This document shows positions 1 to 5,729 of a stretch of 16,086 nucleotides of DNA, piece after piece. The position numbers and the translations under genes are program-made. Below the pieces are notes generated by a model. The model ran no database searches, was not told where the DNA came from, and saw nothing but the letters and a program-made list of their open reading frames with translations. Each line of letters begins with the position of its first letter. Position 1 is the first letter of the stretch. The stretch is from NCBI GenBank assembly GCA_031281385.1, contig JAITFL010000022.1, positions 1 to 16,086 of the forward strand, given 5' to 3'. Source of the DNA: Holophagales bacterium. Its GTDB lineage: Bacteria; Acidobacteriota; Holophagae; Holophagales; Holophagaceae.

Positions 1-324
1 ACCCTCCGCCAGCTTTTGCAGGACACCACGAGGAACCGCCCCCACATAAACACTTTGACGCACATAGCAAGCGTGCTTGGCTGCTCGGTGACAGAGTTTA
101 TTGATGCGCCCAGCGATCCTCCCCCAGGCATGTCCCTTGAGCAATGGGGTGAGCTTACCGACCGCGAGCGCACAATGGCTTCTTTCTATCTTGCAACCAT
201 TACATCTGATGCCCTGTCCGTTGCGGAAAAGGAAGTCTTGTATAGCAGCTTCCAGTTGTTGAAAGATTCACTGATCCAGCTAAAGGAAAACGCCGCCGAT
301 CCCTCGGATTCCAAGAATGGCTGA
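1..324 (+). CDS. XRE-family transcriptional regulator, C-terminal part (5' end outside window)
   Basis: The frame is open from base 1 and ends with TGA at 322-324, giving 107 residues, so the true start lies left of the window. The first 30 residues look like the second half of a Cro/CI helix-turn-helix: the pattern 'HINTLTHIASVLGCSVTEFID' minus its edges is typical of the last helices of XRE regulators (recognition helix followed by the 'IA..LG.S..E' signature). The remaining 70 residues are an acidic, helical tail ('ELTDRERTMASFYLATITS') of no family I recognise, possibly for oligomerisation or signal sensing. Such regulators commonly repress element genes. Here it would be the regulator of the integrated element, although its operator cannot be seen. 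The TTG at 16 is inside the helix-turn-helix and is not a start. A hairpin terminator follows at 390-420. Confidence 0.75.
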   Translation, partial: TLRQLLQDTTRNRPHINTLTHIASVLGCSVTEFIDAPSDPPPGMSLEQWGELTDRERTMASFYLATITSDALSVAEKEVLYSSFQLLKDSLIQLKENAADPSDSKNG

Positions 325-389
325 GTAGCTGGTTCCAAGCAAAGGGTCACGTTTCAAACGCAACCCCTGCCTTAGATTCCCAATGGAAC

Positions 390-420
390 GCCGCTCCCCT
401 GAATGGGGAACGGCATTTTA
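390..420 (+). terminator. Rho-independent terminator after the XRE gene
   Basis: Arms GCCGCTCCCC (390-399) and GGGGAACGGC (405-414) pair over 10 bp with one mismatch around a 5-nt loop, followed by ATTTTATT. The site is 66 bp beyond the regulator stop codon and fits an intrinsic terminator for that transcript. Confidence 0.7.
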
Positions 421-441
421 TTGGGTTGGGTGAATTTTCCC

Positions 442-462
442 AAAATTTGGGGTAAAACCCCA
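442..462 (-). terminator. Weak hairpin downstream of the small-gene cluster
   Basis: On the minus strand, just past the stop of the 73-aa gene, TGGGG and CCCCA pair around TTTTA (448-462), followed by AATTTT. The stem is only 5 bp and the U-run is short, so this is a tentative terminator for the leftward operon. Confidence 0.35.
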
Positions 463-472
463 TTTGCCTTAT

Positions 473-694
473 TTACTCAGCGATCAGCCCATACTTGTCG
501 TCCACGTAGTATTCGCAGACAAACGGGTTGAATATGGCCCTGTAGCGTTTGCCCTTGTATTCTGCGATGACGTTGTTGTTGTCTGTGTGTTCCACTATGG
601 TCACAGTGTCCATGTTGGCAGGGTTGGGGTGGTTGGGGCCTCGGTTCGCGCTCAGTGAGTTTATCACTGCCGTTATCTCAAATTTCTGGCTCAT
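473..694 (-). CDS. Small conserved-looking hypothetical protein, 73 aa
   Basis: This is the third gene of a leftward cluster. Its ATG at 694 has an excellent Shine-Dalgarno sequence (GGAGG, 6 nt upstream) that is embedded in the last codons of the preceding 49-aa gene. That gene's TAA ends 3 nt before this start, so translation is probably coupled. The protein has no membrane segment or signal peptide. It reads as a small alpha/beta domain: 'VTIVEHTDNNNVIAEYKGKRYRAIFNPF' suggests adjacent beta strands, followed by 'EYYVDDKYGLI'. The product is soluble, slightly acidic and Asn-rich in its first third. I recall similar short proteins from mobile elements of anaerobes but cannot name a family or assign a function. 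The shadow frame on the plus strand over the same interval lacks a ribosome binding site. Confidence 0.75.
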   Translation of the reverse strand: MSQKFEITAVINSLSANRGPNHPNPANMDTVTIVEHTDNNNVIAEYKGKRYRAIFNPFVCEYYVDDKYGLIAE

Positions 695-697
695 GGG

Positions 698-847
698 TTA
701 TCCTCCAAAATAATCATTGTCGTGAAAATGGTCTTGGTGGTGGCCGTGGAAACGGTCATGGCTGCCGGACTTGGTTTTGCTCAGAAAGACCAAGGCTTCC
801 AGCAGTGCCGGAACCGCTATCAGCATCGCCTGTAGAAAACGCGCCAT
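698..847 (-). CDS. Membrane microprotein with His-rich tail, 49 aa
   Basis: The ATG at 847 is preceded by AAGGAGG with 6 nt of spacing, a near-perfect ribosome binding site, and the frame ends with TAA at 698-700. The product starts 'MARFLQAMLIAVPALLEALV', a single membrane-spanning helix of about 18 residues (4-22). It continues into a polar tail of about 25 residues containing seven histidines and several Asp ('HDRFHGHHQDHFHDND'), which could bind metal. The N-terminal half resembles the upstream 33-aa microprotein: M-x-R-(L/F) at the start, a shared P13 in the middle of the helix and an acidic residue at position 17. This suggests duplication. The gene starts 14 nt after the 33-aa gene and its last codons carry the ribosome binding site of the 73-aa gene. 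The function is unknown; small holin-like, toxin-like or scaffold roles are only guesses. Confidence 0.7.
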   Translation of the reverse strand: MARFLQAMLIAVPALLEALVFLSKTKSGSHDRFHGHHQDHFHDNDYFGG

Positions 848-861
848 GTCTTGCCTCCTTT

Positions 862-963
862 CTAGGGTTTGGTTTCGGTGGAGCCGCCGCCGTTTTTGTG
901 CTTCAAGAACACGTCAAGCAGGAGCGGGATCACGATAATCAATGCGGTTATGAGTCTGTTCAT
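862..963 (-). CDS. Membrane microprotein, 33 aa
   Basis: This is the first gene of the small leftward cluster. The ATG at 963 has the ribosome binding site TTGGAGG, 4 nt upstream, and the TAG stop is at 862-864. The product is 'MNRLITALIIVIPLLLDVFL' followed by 'KHKNGGGSTETKP': one hydrophobic helix with a positive N-terminus and a short polar, glycine-containing tail. It shares its layout and several positions (R3, P13, acidic residue 17) with the 49-aa product downstream. Because it is only 34 codons long, the case for a real gene rests on the strong ribosome binding site, the membrane helix and the tight spacing with the next genes. Its ribosome binding site lies directly behind the U-run of a terminator hairpin (975-1001), so expression may depend on read-through or processing. 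Function unknown. Confidence 0.6.
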   Translation of the reverse strand: MNRLITALIIVIPLLLDVFLKHKNGGGSTETKP

Positions 964-974
964 GGTTCCTCCAA

Positions 975-1001
975 TAAAAAAAGCCGCCTCGTGGGGCGGC
1001 T
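975..1001 (-). terminator. Intrinsic terminator between the repeat-protein gene and the microprotein cluster
   Basis: On the minus strand AGCCGCC and GGCGGCT (995-1001 and 982-988) pair perfectly over 7 bp around a 6-nt loop, followed directly by a run of seven T (975-981). It lies 46 bp after the stop codon of the 305-aa gene. The next gene's Shine-Dalgarno follows within a few bases, so this may act as an attenuator and not only as a complete stop. Confidence 0.75.
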
Positions 1002-1046
1002 GTGGGTGGTTGGTGCGTGTCGCTCTGTCAGGGGAGCAACGCTCTA

Positions 1047-1964
1047 TTAGTCAAGGGGATATGGCTTCGGTGGGGAACTCCACCAGCAGGAATACCCATT
1101 GGGCATGTGCGGGTTGGCCTTGGGCTTGAACTCCTGTTTTAGGATGGAGGCTGCTTCATCGCCGCAGAGGTCGCTGAAGTGCGGCTGGGCTATGAGTGCC
1201 GAGAAAAACTCATTGAAGTCGGGGTGCTGGTCTTCGATGCCATGCACAAAGAAGTTTTCAAGGGAATCCTCAAAGCGCATGAACCATTTCAGCTTCGCGG
1301 ATATGGCCTCGACTACGGGCAGGTTGTTGGCCTTGGCGTAGTCCTTGAGAGCGTGGGATAGTCCGTCAACATAGACCCTCGCCCTGCGGGGTGTTGCGTC
1401 CGCATACTCGCGGACGACTTCTGGTTCCCTTTTCTTTCTCGGCATTAGTGCCTCCTGTGATTTAATTAAAGAACGGTTGCGAATAAGATTTGGAAGTGCC
1501 TCTCTTTCAAGGCGATTTTCTAAATATTCGTCCAGCATCAGCCAATTGCCTTGTTGGGGCAAGGAGCGGCTGTGAATATGTTTTGATTGCGCCGATTTTT
1601 CGCGGCGATTGTCTAAATATTCGTCAACCAATAAGCAACGGCGATTTTTTGGATCTGAAAATGCCTTGCCGTGAAAATGGTTGGGAATATGTTTTGATTG
1701 CGCCTCTTTTTCAAGGCAGTCATTGAAATATTCATCAATCAACAACCAGCGGCGTTTTCTGGGGGCGGGGAACAATTCGCTGTATGAACCCCTGTCGCCG
1801 TGCCATGTCCTTTCTCGGACAACCATTCTGGGATCGCTGTTTGAATTATAGTCCAAACGACCACTGCAATTCCGTGATCTGGACAGCAATGGAATCCTCT
1901 TTGGCCTTATGCTCTCCCTTTGGCTGGCTAGTTTGTTAAAGTATTTGTCAATTGCAAGCAACAT
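1047..1964 (-). CDS. Repeat-containing protein with possible ribbon-helix-helix-like segment, 305 aa
   Basis: I chose ATG 1964 because GGGAG lies 6 nt upstream and a promoter-like pair (2006-2011, 1984-1989) sits just before it; an upstream TTG at 1979 is less likely. Residues 1-161 hold four imperfect copies of a motif like 'LLIDEYFNDCLEKEAQSKHI' (about residues 2-21, 73-93, 110-130 and 141-161), joined by basic, low-complexity linkers. Residues 174-305, beginning 'MPRKKREPEVV', form a distinct domain. Within it 'RARVYVDGLSHALKDYAKAN' followed by a second helix is reminiscent of ribbon-helix-helix DNA-binding proteins. The tail is aromatic and Pro-rich ('CWWSSPPKPYPLD'). A strong ribosome binding site before codon 174 could give a 132-aa short form starting at 1445. 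The gene diverges from the PIN toxin gene and is followed by a terminator and the microprotein cluster. I do not recognise the family; DNA binding is inference. Confidence 0.65.
   Translation of the reverse strand: MLLAIDKYFNKLASQRESIRPKRIPLLSRSRNCSGRLDYNSNSDPRMVVRERTWHGDRGSYSELFPAPRKRRWLLIDEYFNDCLEKEAQSKHIPNHFHGKAFSDPKNRRCLLVDEYLDNRREKSAQSKHIHSRSLPQQGNWLMLDEYLENRLEREALPNLIRNRSLIKSQEALMPRKKREPEVVREYADATPRRARVYVDGLSHALKDYAKANNLPVVEAISAKLKWFMRFEDSLENFFVHGIEDQHPDFNEFFSALIAQPHFSDLCGDEAASILKQEFKPKANPHMPNGYSCWWSSPPKPYPLD
1451..1456 (-). promoter_or_regulatory. Strong internal ribosome binding site before codon 174 of the repeat protein
   Basis: AGGAGG stands 5 nt before an in-frame ATG at 1443-1445, a better Shine-Dalgarno than the one at the first start codon (1964). 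It would initiate a 132-aa protein made only of the C-terminal domain. The region may therefore yield two proteins, or the repeat region may be an extension that is not always translated. Confidence 0.6.
1482..1964 (-). repeat. Four imperfect in-frame repeats coding for DEY-containing motifs
   Basis: The copies lie at about 1902-1964, 1686-1748, 1575-1637 and 1482-1544. Each encodes (W/C)LL(I/V)DEY(F/L)(N/D) followed by a charged helix. At DNA level the shared piece on the plus strand is like AAATATTCGTC plus a GGCGATTTT-like flank. Unit spacing is 111 bp and 93 bp between the last three copies. The spacer between the first two is about 216 bp, roughly twice a unit, as if one copy had decayed. 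Confidence 0.65.
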
Positions 1965-1983
1965 GATTATCTCCCACAAATAT

Positions 1984-2011
1984 AGAATATCATATTGCTG
2001 TTTTAAGTCAA
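1984..2011 (-). promoter_or_regulatory. Probable sigma-70-type promoter of the repeat-protein gene
   Basis: On the minus strand TTGACT (2011-2006) is followed after 16 bp by TATTCT (1989-1984) in an AT-rich stretch. Transcription from here would begin about 13 nt before ATG 1964, giving a short leader with its GGGAG ribosome binding site. This supports the long 305-aa reading. Confidence 0.5.
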
Positions 2012-2082
2012 GGGGGTGGAAGTGAGATATTTTGGAAGTTACACTGGCTGAATAAAACAGATTCTTGCTGCCGATTATCTAA

Positions 2083-2104
2083 TTTTGCAACGCCCGTTGC
2101 AAAA
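2083..2104. promoter_or_regulatory. Perfect inverted repeat upstream of the toxin gene (candidate operator)
   Basis: Arms TTTTGCAACG (2083-2092) and CGTTGCAAAA (2095-2104) are perfect reverse complements separated by CC. The site lies 47 bp before the PIN toxin start, in the divergent region shared with the repeat-protein gene. Toxin-antitoxin operons are commonly autoregulated at such palindromes. The ribbon-helix-helix-like neighbour could equally bind here. It has no U-run and does not follow a plus-strand gene, so a terminator role is unlikely. Confidence 0.5.
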
Positions 2105-2150
2105 ATGCCTTTTGATTTTGGGAAGTGCTAGAATTGCAGTGGAGCGCGGA

Positions 2151-2657
2151 ATGGAAGCGGACAGGAAATTCAGGATTTATTTCGACACCACAATCCCAAA
2201 TATGCTTTTTGTTGACGACAGGCCGGACTGGATGGAATGGACTTGGCGGCTGTGGGATTGGTGCGCGTCCAGCCAAATTGAAGTCTGCGTTTCGGACGTG
2301 TTCTACAGAGAACTAATGCGGGCACCACAGCCCAAGCTAGACAAGATGCTAGACCAGCTTGGATTGCTAAACCTTCACCACATCGGGGAAACGGACGACA
2401 TCAGGTCTTTAGCCGCTGATTACGTCAGCAATGGCGTATTGACGCAAAGAAGGTTCAATGACTGCCTCCATCTCGCAAATGCTGTCATTGAAGAATGCGG
2501 TGTGCTTTTGTCTTGGAACATGGACGATTTAGCAAAGGAATCTAAAGTGGAAAAGGTTAAGATTGTTAATGCCATCAGCCGATACAAAGGGATAGAGGTT
2601 GTATCGCCTGATGAATTCTTGAAGGGGGCCGCTGATGACCACTTGCAAAACGATTGA
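2151..2657 (+). CDS. PIN-domain ribonuclease toxin (VapC-like)
   Basis: The protein has 168 residues from ATG 2151, chosen because GGAG lies 6 nt upstream; an extension back to 2085 would add 22 unlikely residues and run over the palindrome. The PIN fold is recognisable by its acidic set: D12 in 'RIYFDTTIPN', E54 in 'VSDVFYREL', D104 in 'FNDCLHLANA' and D125 after 'LLSWN'. The ending 'RYKGIEVVSPDEFL' is typical of the PIN subfamily with an SWN motif. Family members are Mg2+-dependent ribonucleases that act as toxins of type II toxin-antitoxin modules. The following 68-aa gene overlaps by 23 nt and is the likely antitoxin. This toxin-first order is the reverse of classical vapBC. The cytoplasmic role, perhaps stabilising the integrated element, is inference; the RNA target is unknown. 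Confidence 0.8.
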   Translation: MEADRKFRIYFDTTIPNMLFVDDRPDWMEWTWRLWDWCASSQIEVCVSDVFYRELMRAPQPKLDKMLDQLGLLNLHHIGETDDIRSLAADYVSNGVLTQRRFNDCLHLANAVIEECGVLLSWNMDDLAKESKVEKVKIVNAISRYKGIEVVSPDEFLKGAADDHLQND

Positions 2658-2841
2658 GGAAGTCCGCAAAATCAAAGAGGAATGCTCTCTGCACTATCTT
2701 TCGCTTACTCCAGAGGAACGTGACAAAGAAAACCAAGAGGCAAGGGAGTGGTTTGAAAAAGCCATCGGCAGGAAGATTCCGGCTGTTGACCATTCTAGGT
2801 CTGTCAGAGAAACCGCCGAAGAAGAACTAGCGCAGGTCTGA
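2635..2841 (+). CDS. Putative antitoxin partner of the PIN toxin, 68 aa
   Basis: The ATG at 2635 lies inside the end of the toxin gene (23-nt overlap) and has AAGGGGG 6 nt upstream. The protein is small and acidic, and helical throughout: 'IEEVRKIKEECSLHYLSLTPEERDKENQ' and then 'EWFEKAIGRKIP'. This matches the short helical proteins that often accompany SWN-type PIN toxins and are taken as antitoxins binding the toxin directly. No DNA-binding domain is obvious, so autoregulation may rely on another protein. The gene converges on the ArdC-like gene, with only 10 bp between the two stop codons. Assignment as an antitoxin is from context, not from a motif. Confidence 0.65.
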   Translation: MTTCKTIEEVRKIKEECSLHYLSLTPEERDKENQEAREWFEKAIGRKIPAVDHSRSVRETAEEELAQV

Positions 2842-2851
2842 GGTTAGCCAT

Positions 2852-3751
2852 TCACGCGCACATGTCCCCGCCTGATTCGCCCTCATCACTGGTGCTGTCA
2901 CCAAGAATGTGATCTGCCGCCTTCTGCGCCTTCCCCGCTGCCGTCACGAACAGTTTGGGATCGTTTTTCAAAGCCTTTGACCAACTGTCGAGGTAGGCCG
3001 CTTGGTTCTCGATGACTGGCTGTGAAATCCCAGCCTTGGCGCAGAGGAAGGCCGAACACATTTCGGCAACCAGTTCTTCGCGGGCGTAGTCTGGGTGGCC
3101 TCTCCTGTAGCCAAAGTCGCGTTTCAAACGCGACTTGTGTCCGGTGCTGTGGCCCATTTCGTGAAAAAGGGTGGAGTAGTATTCTTCCCCGCTCTCAAAG
3201 GCTTCTTTGGGTGGCATGGTGATCCGGTCGGGGCTTGGGGCGTATGAGGCCCTGCCGCCGGAGAAGCGGAGGCTTGGAGGGTTCTGGTAGCCCGCCCAGA
3301 TTATCTCCGCCGCCTCTATGGGATCGAAGCTGGGCAATGGCTGGGGCTTTTCGTCAAAGCGGCTTGGGAGGCTCAGGCCCTCGCACTGGGCTATGTTGAA
3401 CACGGTGAAGTAGCGCAGAAAGGGAACCATCTTTGTCTTGTCTTCCGTTTCTTTGTCGCTGTCGTCAGTGTTCTTGGCTTTGAGCATCTTCCAATAGACC
3501 ACGGGCCAGCCGCTCTCCCCGCGCCTGACGTTGCCGCCCAATTCAATTGCCTGCCGATATGTCAGGTAGATTGGGCGTTTGTAGCCGAGCGCACTGAGGA
3601 TAAAGTAGTTGGCCCCTCGGTATGGCGTGCCTCGGACGTTCAAGGGGTCATCACCTGAAACTTGGCTCCAAGGTCGGTGCCAAGGGACAGTGCCTTGTTC
3701 CAGCAGCTTCAGTATTTGGTCGGTGATGATTTGATACACTTCGTTGCTCAT
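2852..3751 (-). CDS. ArdC-like antirestriction / ssDNA-binding protein with zincin domain, 299 aa
   Basis: The start at 3751 has GGAG upstream (CCATAGGAGCAACATCC before ATG); reading back to 3883 would add 44 residues unlike the family. The N-terminal part (about 1-125: 'IITDQILKLLEQGTVPWHRPW', 'PYRGANYFIL', 'GESGWPVVYWK') matches the ArdC/TraC-type N-terminal domain that binds single-stranded DNA. The C-terminal part carries a zinc-peptidase motif 'HEMGH' (H197, E198, H201) with a downstream glutamate in 'REELVAEM' as likely third ligand. ArdC proteins are carried by plasmids and conjugative elements and protect incoming DNA against host restriction. This supports conjugative entry of element 1. 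Length is normal and both domains look intact. A promoter-like sequence and a small palindrome lie upstream (3785-3821). Confidence 0.85.
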   Translation of the reverse strand: MSNEVYQIITDQILKLLEQGTVPWHRPWSQVSGDDPLNVRGTPYRGANYFILSALGYKRPIYLTYRQAIELGGNVRRGESGWPVVYWKMLKAKNTDDSDKETEDKTKMVPFLRYFTVFNIAQCEGLSLPSRFDEKPQPLPSFDPIEAAEIIWAGYQNPPSLRFSGGRASYAPSPDRITMPPKEAFESGEEYYSTLFHEMGHSTGHKSRLKRDFGYRRGHPDYAREELVAEMCSAFLCAKAGISQPVIENQAAYLDSWSKALKNDPKLFVTAAGKAQKAADHILGDSTSDEGESGGDMCA

Positions 3752-3784
3752 GGATGTTGCTCCTATGGGAAAGTGGGGCTGAAA

Positions 3785-3821
3785 GGTATAGGTCTGGCGC
3801 GGTTTTTCACAAAAATGTGAT
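3785..3821 (-). promoter_or_regulatory. Possible promoter and operator of the ArdC-like gene
   Basis: On the minus strand TTGTGA (3812-3807) and TATACC (3790-3785) are spaced by 16 bp, about 35 bp before ATG 3751. The proposed -35 box overlaps an inverted repeat TCAC-N6-GTGA (3807-3820), where a repressor could bind. The boxes are moderate matches only. Confidence 0.35.
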
Positions 3822-3949
3822 AAACCCTTCCAGTGTTGGGTTTGGGGGCATGAGGGAGATGGAGATGCGCTAGATGCAAGCACAGCGCGGTTTACACCCT
3901 AAAGGGCGTAAATACTGCCAGTGCTGGCTCTGCAAGCCCCCATCTCTCC

Positions 3950-3998
3950 CCTTCTGGCTTGCATTGTTGGTCTGAGTCTGATTTGGCAAGCCAGAAGG
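3950..3998. repeat. Long inverted repeat, 13-bp perfect arms
   Basis: CCTTCTGGCTTGC (3950-3962) and GCAAGCCAGAAGG (3986-3998) are perfect reverse complements around a 23-nt loop. The pairing can resume outside the 13 bp (CTCC on the left with GGGGAG on the right) after a two-base bulge. There is no U-run on either side, so a terminator is unlikely. A structured single-strand role (transfer or replication origin) is possible. Confidence 0.6.
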
Positions 3999-4023
3999 TA
4001 GGGGGAGCTATGCTTTGCACCTG

Positions 4024-4351
4024 AGTTCATCATCAAGTACAGAAGAAGTACATCTCCCAATACTGCCTGATTGCTTTATTTCTCAATGGATTATTGGGTT
4101 CAAGTACACGAGTTCACCAAGTTCACGGCAAATTTGGAGATTCTTTCCGAATTGGTCTGGTGGCTAATCAGTAATTGATTGGTGGGTGAAATCGTTATAT
4201 TTACCAACCAAGTCAGCCAGTTGCAGAATGACAATCTGGATTGCCAAAATACCGTGTACTTCGTGAACTGGTGTACTCAATGCCCAGAAGTTCAATAGAT
4301 GCGCCAAACTGTGAAGTACACCAGCAAAACGGATAGCGGAGTCAAGTTCAC
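4024..4351. repeat. Iteron-like AAGTACAC / AAGTTCAC cluster with inverted triplets
   Basis: Copies of AAGT(A/T)CAC or close variants occur at 4024, 4035, 4046, 4102, 4110, 4119, 4288, 4314 and 4344 on the plus strand, and at 4254, 4263 and 4271 on the minus strand. The triplet 4102-4126 (8-9 bp phasing) faces a reversed triplet at 4254-4277. Similarity continues past the triplets (CGGCAAATTTGG facing CCAAAATACCG). The last copy lies immediately before the integrase 1 stop codon. Binding by integrase 1, an excisionase or an initiator is possible; none is shown. Confidence 0.6.
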
Positions 4352-4357
4352 CACCGC

Positions 4358-5680
4358 TCAGGGTTGCTCATCGTCCTGCTTCTGCTCCAGCCTAAATGCC
4401 TTGGCTATTGGGGCTGACACTTTTTCTGCCGCCTCTGTCACTTTGGACATTCTGACTTTCAGATAATGCTTTTCTGTTGTCCTGCTGTCCTTGTGTCCCA
4501 GAATCTTGGATGCGGTCAAAAGGTCAAGGTCTTGCTCGTGGCTTTCGGATGCGGCAAAGCTGCGGAAATCCTGAAGGTGCAAATCCTCAACATCCGCCAT
4601 CGCGCAGATTTTGTTCCAGATTTTTCTGACGGCTGAATCGGTCAATGGCTCGTCAATCGAATCCGCTCTTGGGAAATACCAAGGATTGCCCTTCATCTCT
4701 GGCAGCGTCCTCAGTATCTCGACTGCCGCGCTGGGCAGTTCCATCCGCTTGAAGCCAACGGCTCCTGATGTCTTGTGTTCCCTGATGATGGCATAGCCCT
4801 TGTCCAGAAGCACATCCCCATCGCGCCGAAAATGTAGGACTTCATTGATTCTCCCCGCACAAAGGGCGATGACTTTTATGGCAGCCAAAGCCCAAATGTT
4901 CGCTGAATGTCTTTCGTCAGCGGCACTGCTGCTGTATTTTCCGCCCTCATCTCGCTTTTTTTGGAGAGTTTCAGTGGCGCACAGTTTACTCATGGCATCG
5001 CCGATGGCATCTAGCTCCTCTTGCTGAATGTCCCTCTGCCTCGCAACTTCGGGGAACATCTTGACCAATTTGCAGGGGTTGCCGCCAACTGGTATGTATT
5101 CCCAGCCCTCGGCCTGTGTGCAGATTGATGAGAGGGTTCTCAGGGCGCGGTTGGCCGCTACTTTGCCGCTGCCGTCCTTGGCGGGGATTCCTTTGTGCCA
5201 TGCGGCCAGTATTCCATAGTTCAAGTCTTTGATTGCTCTCTTGCCCAGAGCGGGGAGGATGTGGATTTCAATGGCTTTGGCATAGTCGGAGATGGTTTTG
5301 GGTTTTAGGTTGGCTGGAGTGGCATACTCTTCCATGAATTTCTTTGCGGCGTCCGCCACAGTCACGCCTTGGGTGGCCTTTTGCCGCAGTTCTTCTCTGG
5401 GGTTCTTGCCCTCGTCTATCCAGCCATGATACTTGACAGCCAGTTGGCGCACCCTTTCGAGCGGCAGGTCATCGAATTTGGCGATGGTGAGCCACTCCAC
5501 TTTTGCGCCCTTGACCCGCATCCGATATACAAGGTGGTATGTCTTTGCCCCGCTCTTTGTCATCCTGAACCACAGCCCGCGAGTTTTCGGGTCGCTCAAA
5601 TTGACCACTTCCGGGTTCTGGGCATCTGGCCGCAAGGCACTGAGCGATTTCTGGTTGAATGGTATAGCTTTTGTTGGCAT
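4358..5680 (-). CDS. P4-type tyrosine integrase (integrase 1), 440 aa
   Basis: Start 5680 is chosen for its GAGGGG ribosome binding site; ATG 5758 would add 26 residues not typical of the family. Layout: an N-terminal arm-binding domain of the DUF4102 type (about 10-100, 'LSDPKTRGLWFRMTKSGAK', 'DDLPLERVRQLAV'), a SAM-like core-binding domain (about 107-205) and the catalytic domain (about 215-420). Catalytic residues visible: R277 in 'CAGRINEVL', K303 in 'EHKTSG', R373 in 'QDFRSF', H396 in 'LGHKDSRTTEKHY' and the nucleophile Y406. The usual HxxR histidine is replaced by Q370. The gene sits beside the tRNA-Thr attachment core (5839-5885) and reads away from it, as is usual for integrases of tRNA-targeting islands. 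It likely inserted element 1. The iteron cluster lies at its 3' end and a tandem 11-bp repeat just upstream. Confidence 0.9.
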   Translation of the reverse strand: MPTKAIPFNQKSLSALRPDAQNPEVVNLSDPKTRGLWFRMTKSGAKTYHLVYRMRVKGAKVEWLTIAKFDDLPLERVRQLAVKYHGWIDEGKNPREELRQKATQGVTVADAAKKFMEEYATPANLKPKTISDYAKAIEIHILPALGKRAIKDLNYGILAAWHKGIPAKDGSGKVAANRALRTLSSICTQAEGWEYIPVGGNPCKLVKMFPEVARQRDIQQEELDAIGDAMSKLCATETLQKKRDEGGKYSSSAADERHSANIWALAAIKVIALCAGRINEVLHFRRDGDVLLDKGYAIIREHKTSGAVGFKRMELPSAAVEILRTLPEMKGNPWYFPRADSIDEPLTDSAVRKIWNKICAMADVEDLHLQDFRSFAASESHEQDLDLLTASKILGHKDSRTTEKHYLKVRMSKVTEAAEKVSAPIAKAFRLEQKQDDEQP

Positions 5681-5707
5681 TTTTGCCCCTCGCGTCAGAC
5701 CACTTTT

Positions 5708-5729
5708 CCAATCTAACACCAATCTAACA
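5708..5729. repeat. Tandem 11-bp repeat, candidate integrase 1 arm sites
   Basis: CCAATCTAACA occurs twice back to back (5708-5718, 5719-5729), and a related CTTAGATTAG is found near 5772. The pair lies between the integrase 1 start codon and the attachment core, 110 bp from the core. One helical turn of spacing suits cooperative binding of the integrase arm domain. Confidence 0.55.

Larger units (their letters stand above)
3752..4357. other. Non-coding, repeat-rich region between the ardC-like and integrase 1 genes
   Basis: No convincing coding frame is present in these 606 bp. The region contains a promoter-like site (3785-3821), a short GCCAGTGCTGGC palindrome near 3917, a long hairpin (3950-3998) and a cluster of 8-9 bp motifs in direct and inverted order (4024-4351). 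The density of repeats suggests a cis-acting region of element 1 such as a replication origin, transfer origin or recombination accessory sites. Confidence 0.55.

Noticed and set aside
464..1129. Plus-strand open frames over the small leftward genes
   Set aside because: They lack ribosome binding sites and lie opposite frames with strong ones; taken as shadows.
1482..1964. CRISPR-like or diversity-generating template repeat
   Set aside because: The copies are in-frame protein repeats with variable spacing; no reverse transcriptase or cas gene is in the window.
4024..4351. CRISPR array
   Set aside because: The repeats are only 7-8 bp, occur in both orientations and have no constant spacer length.
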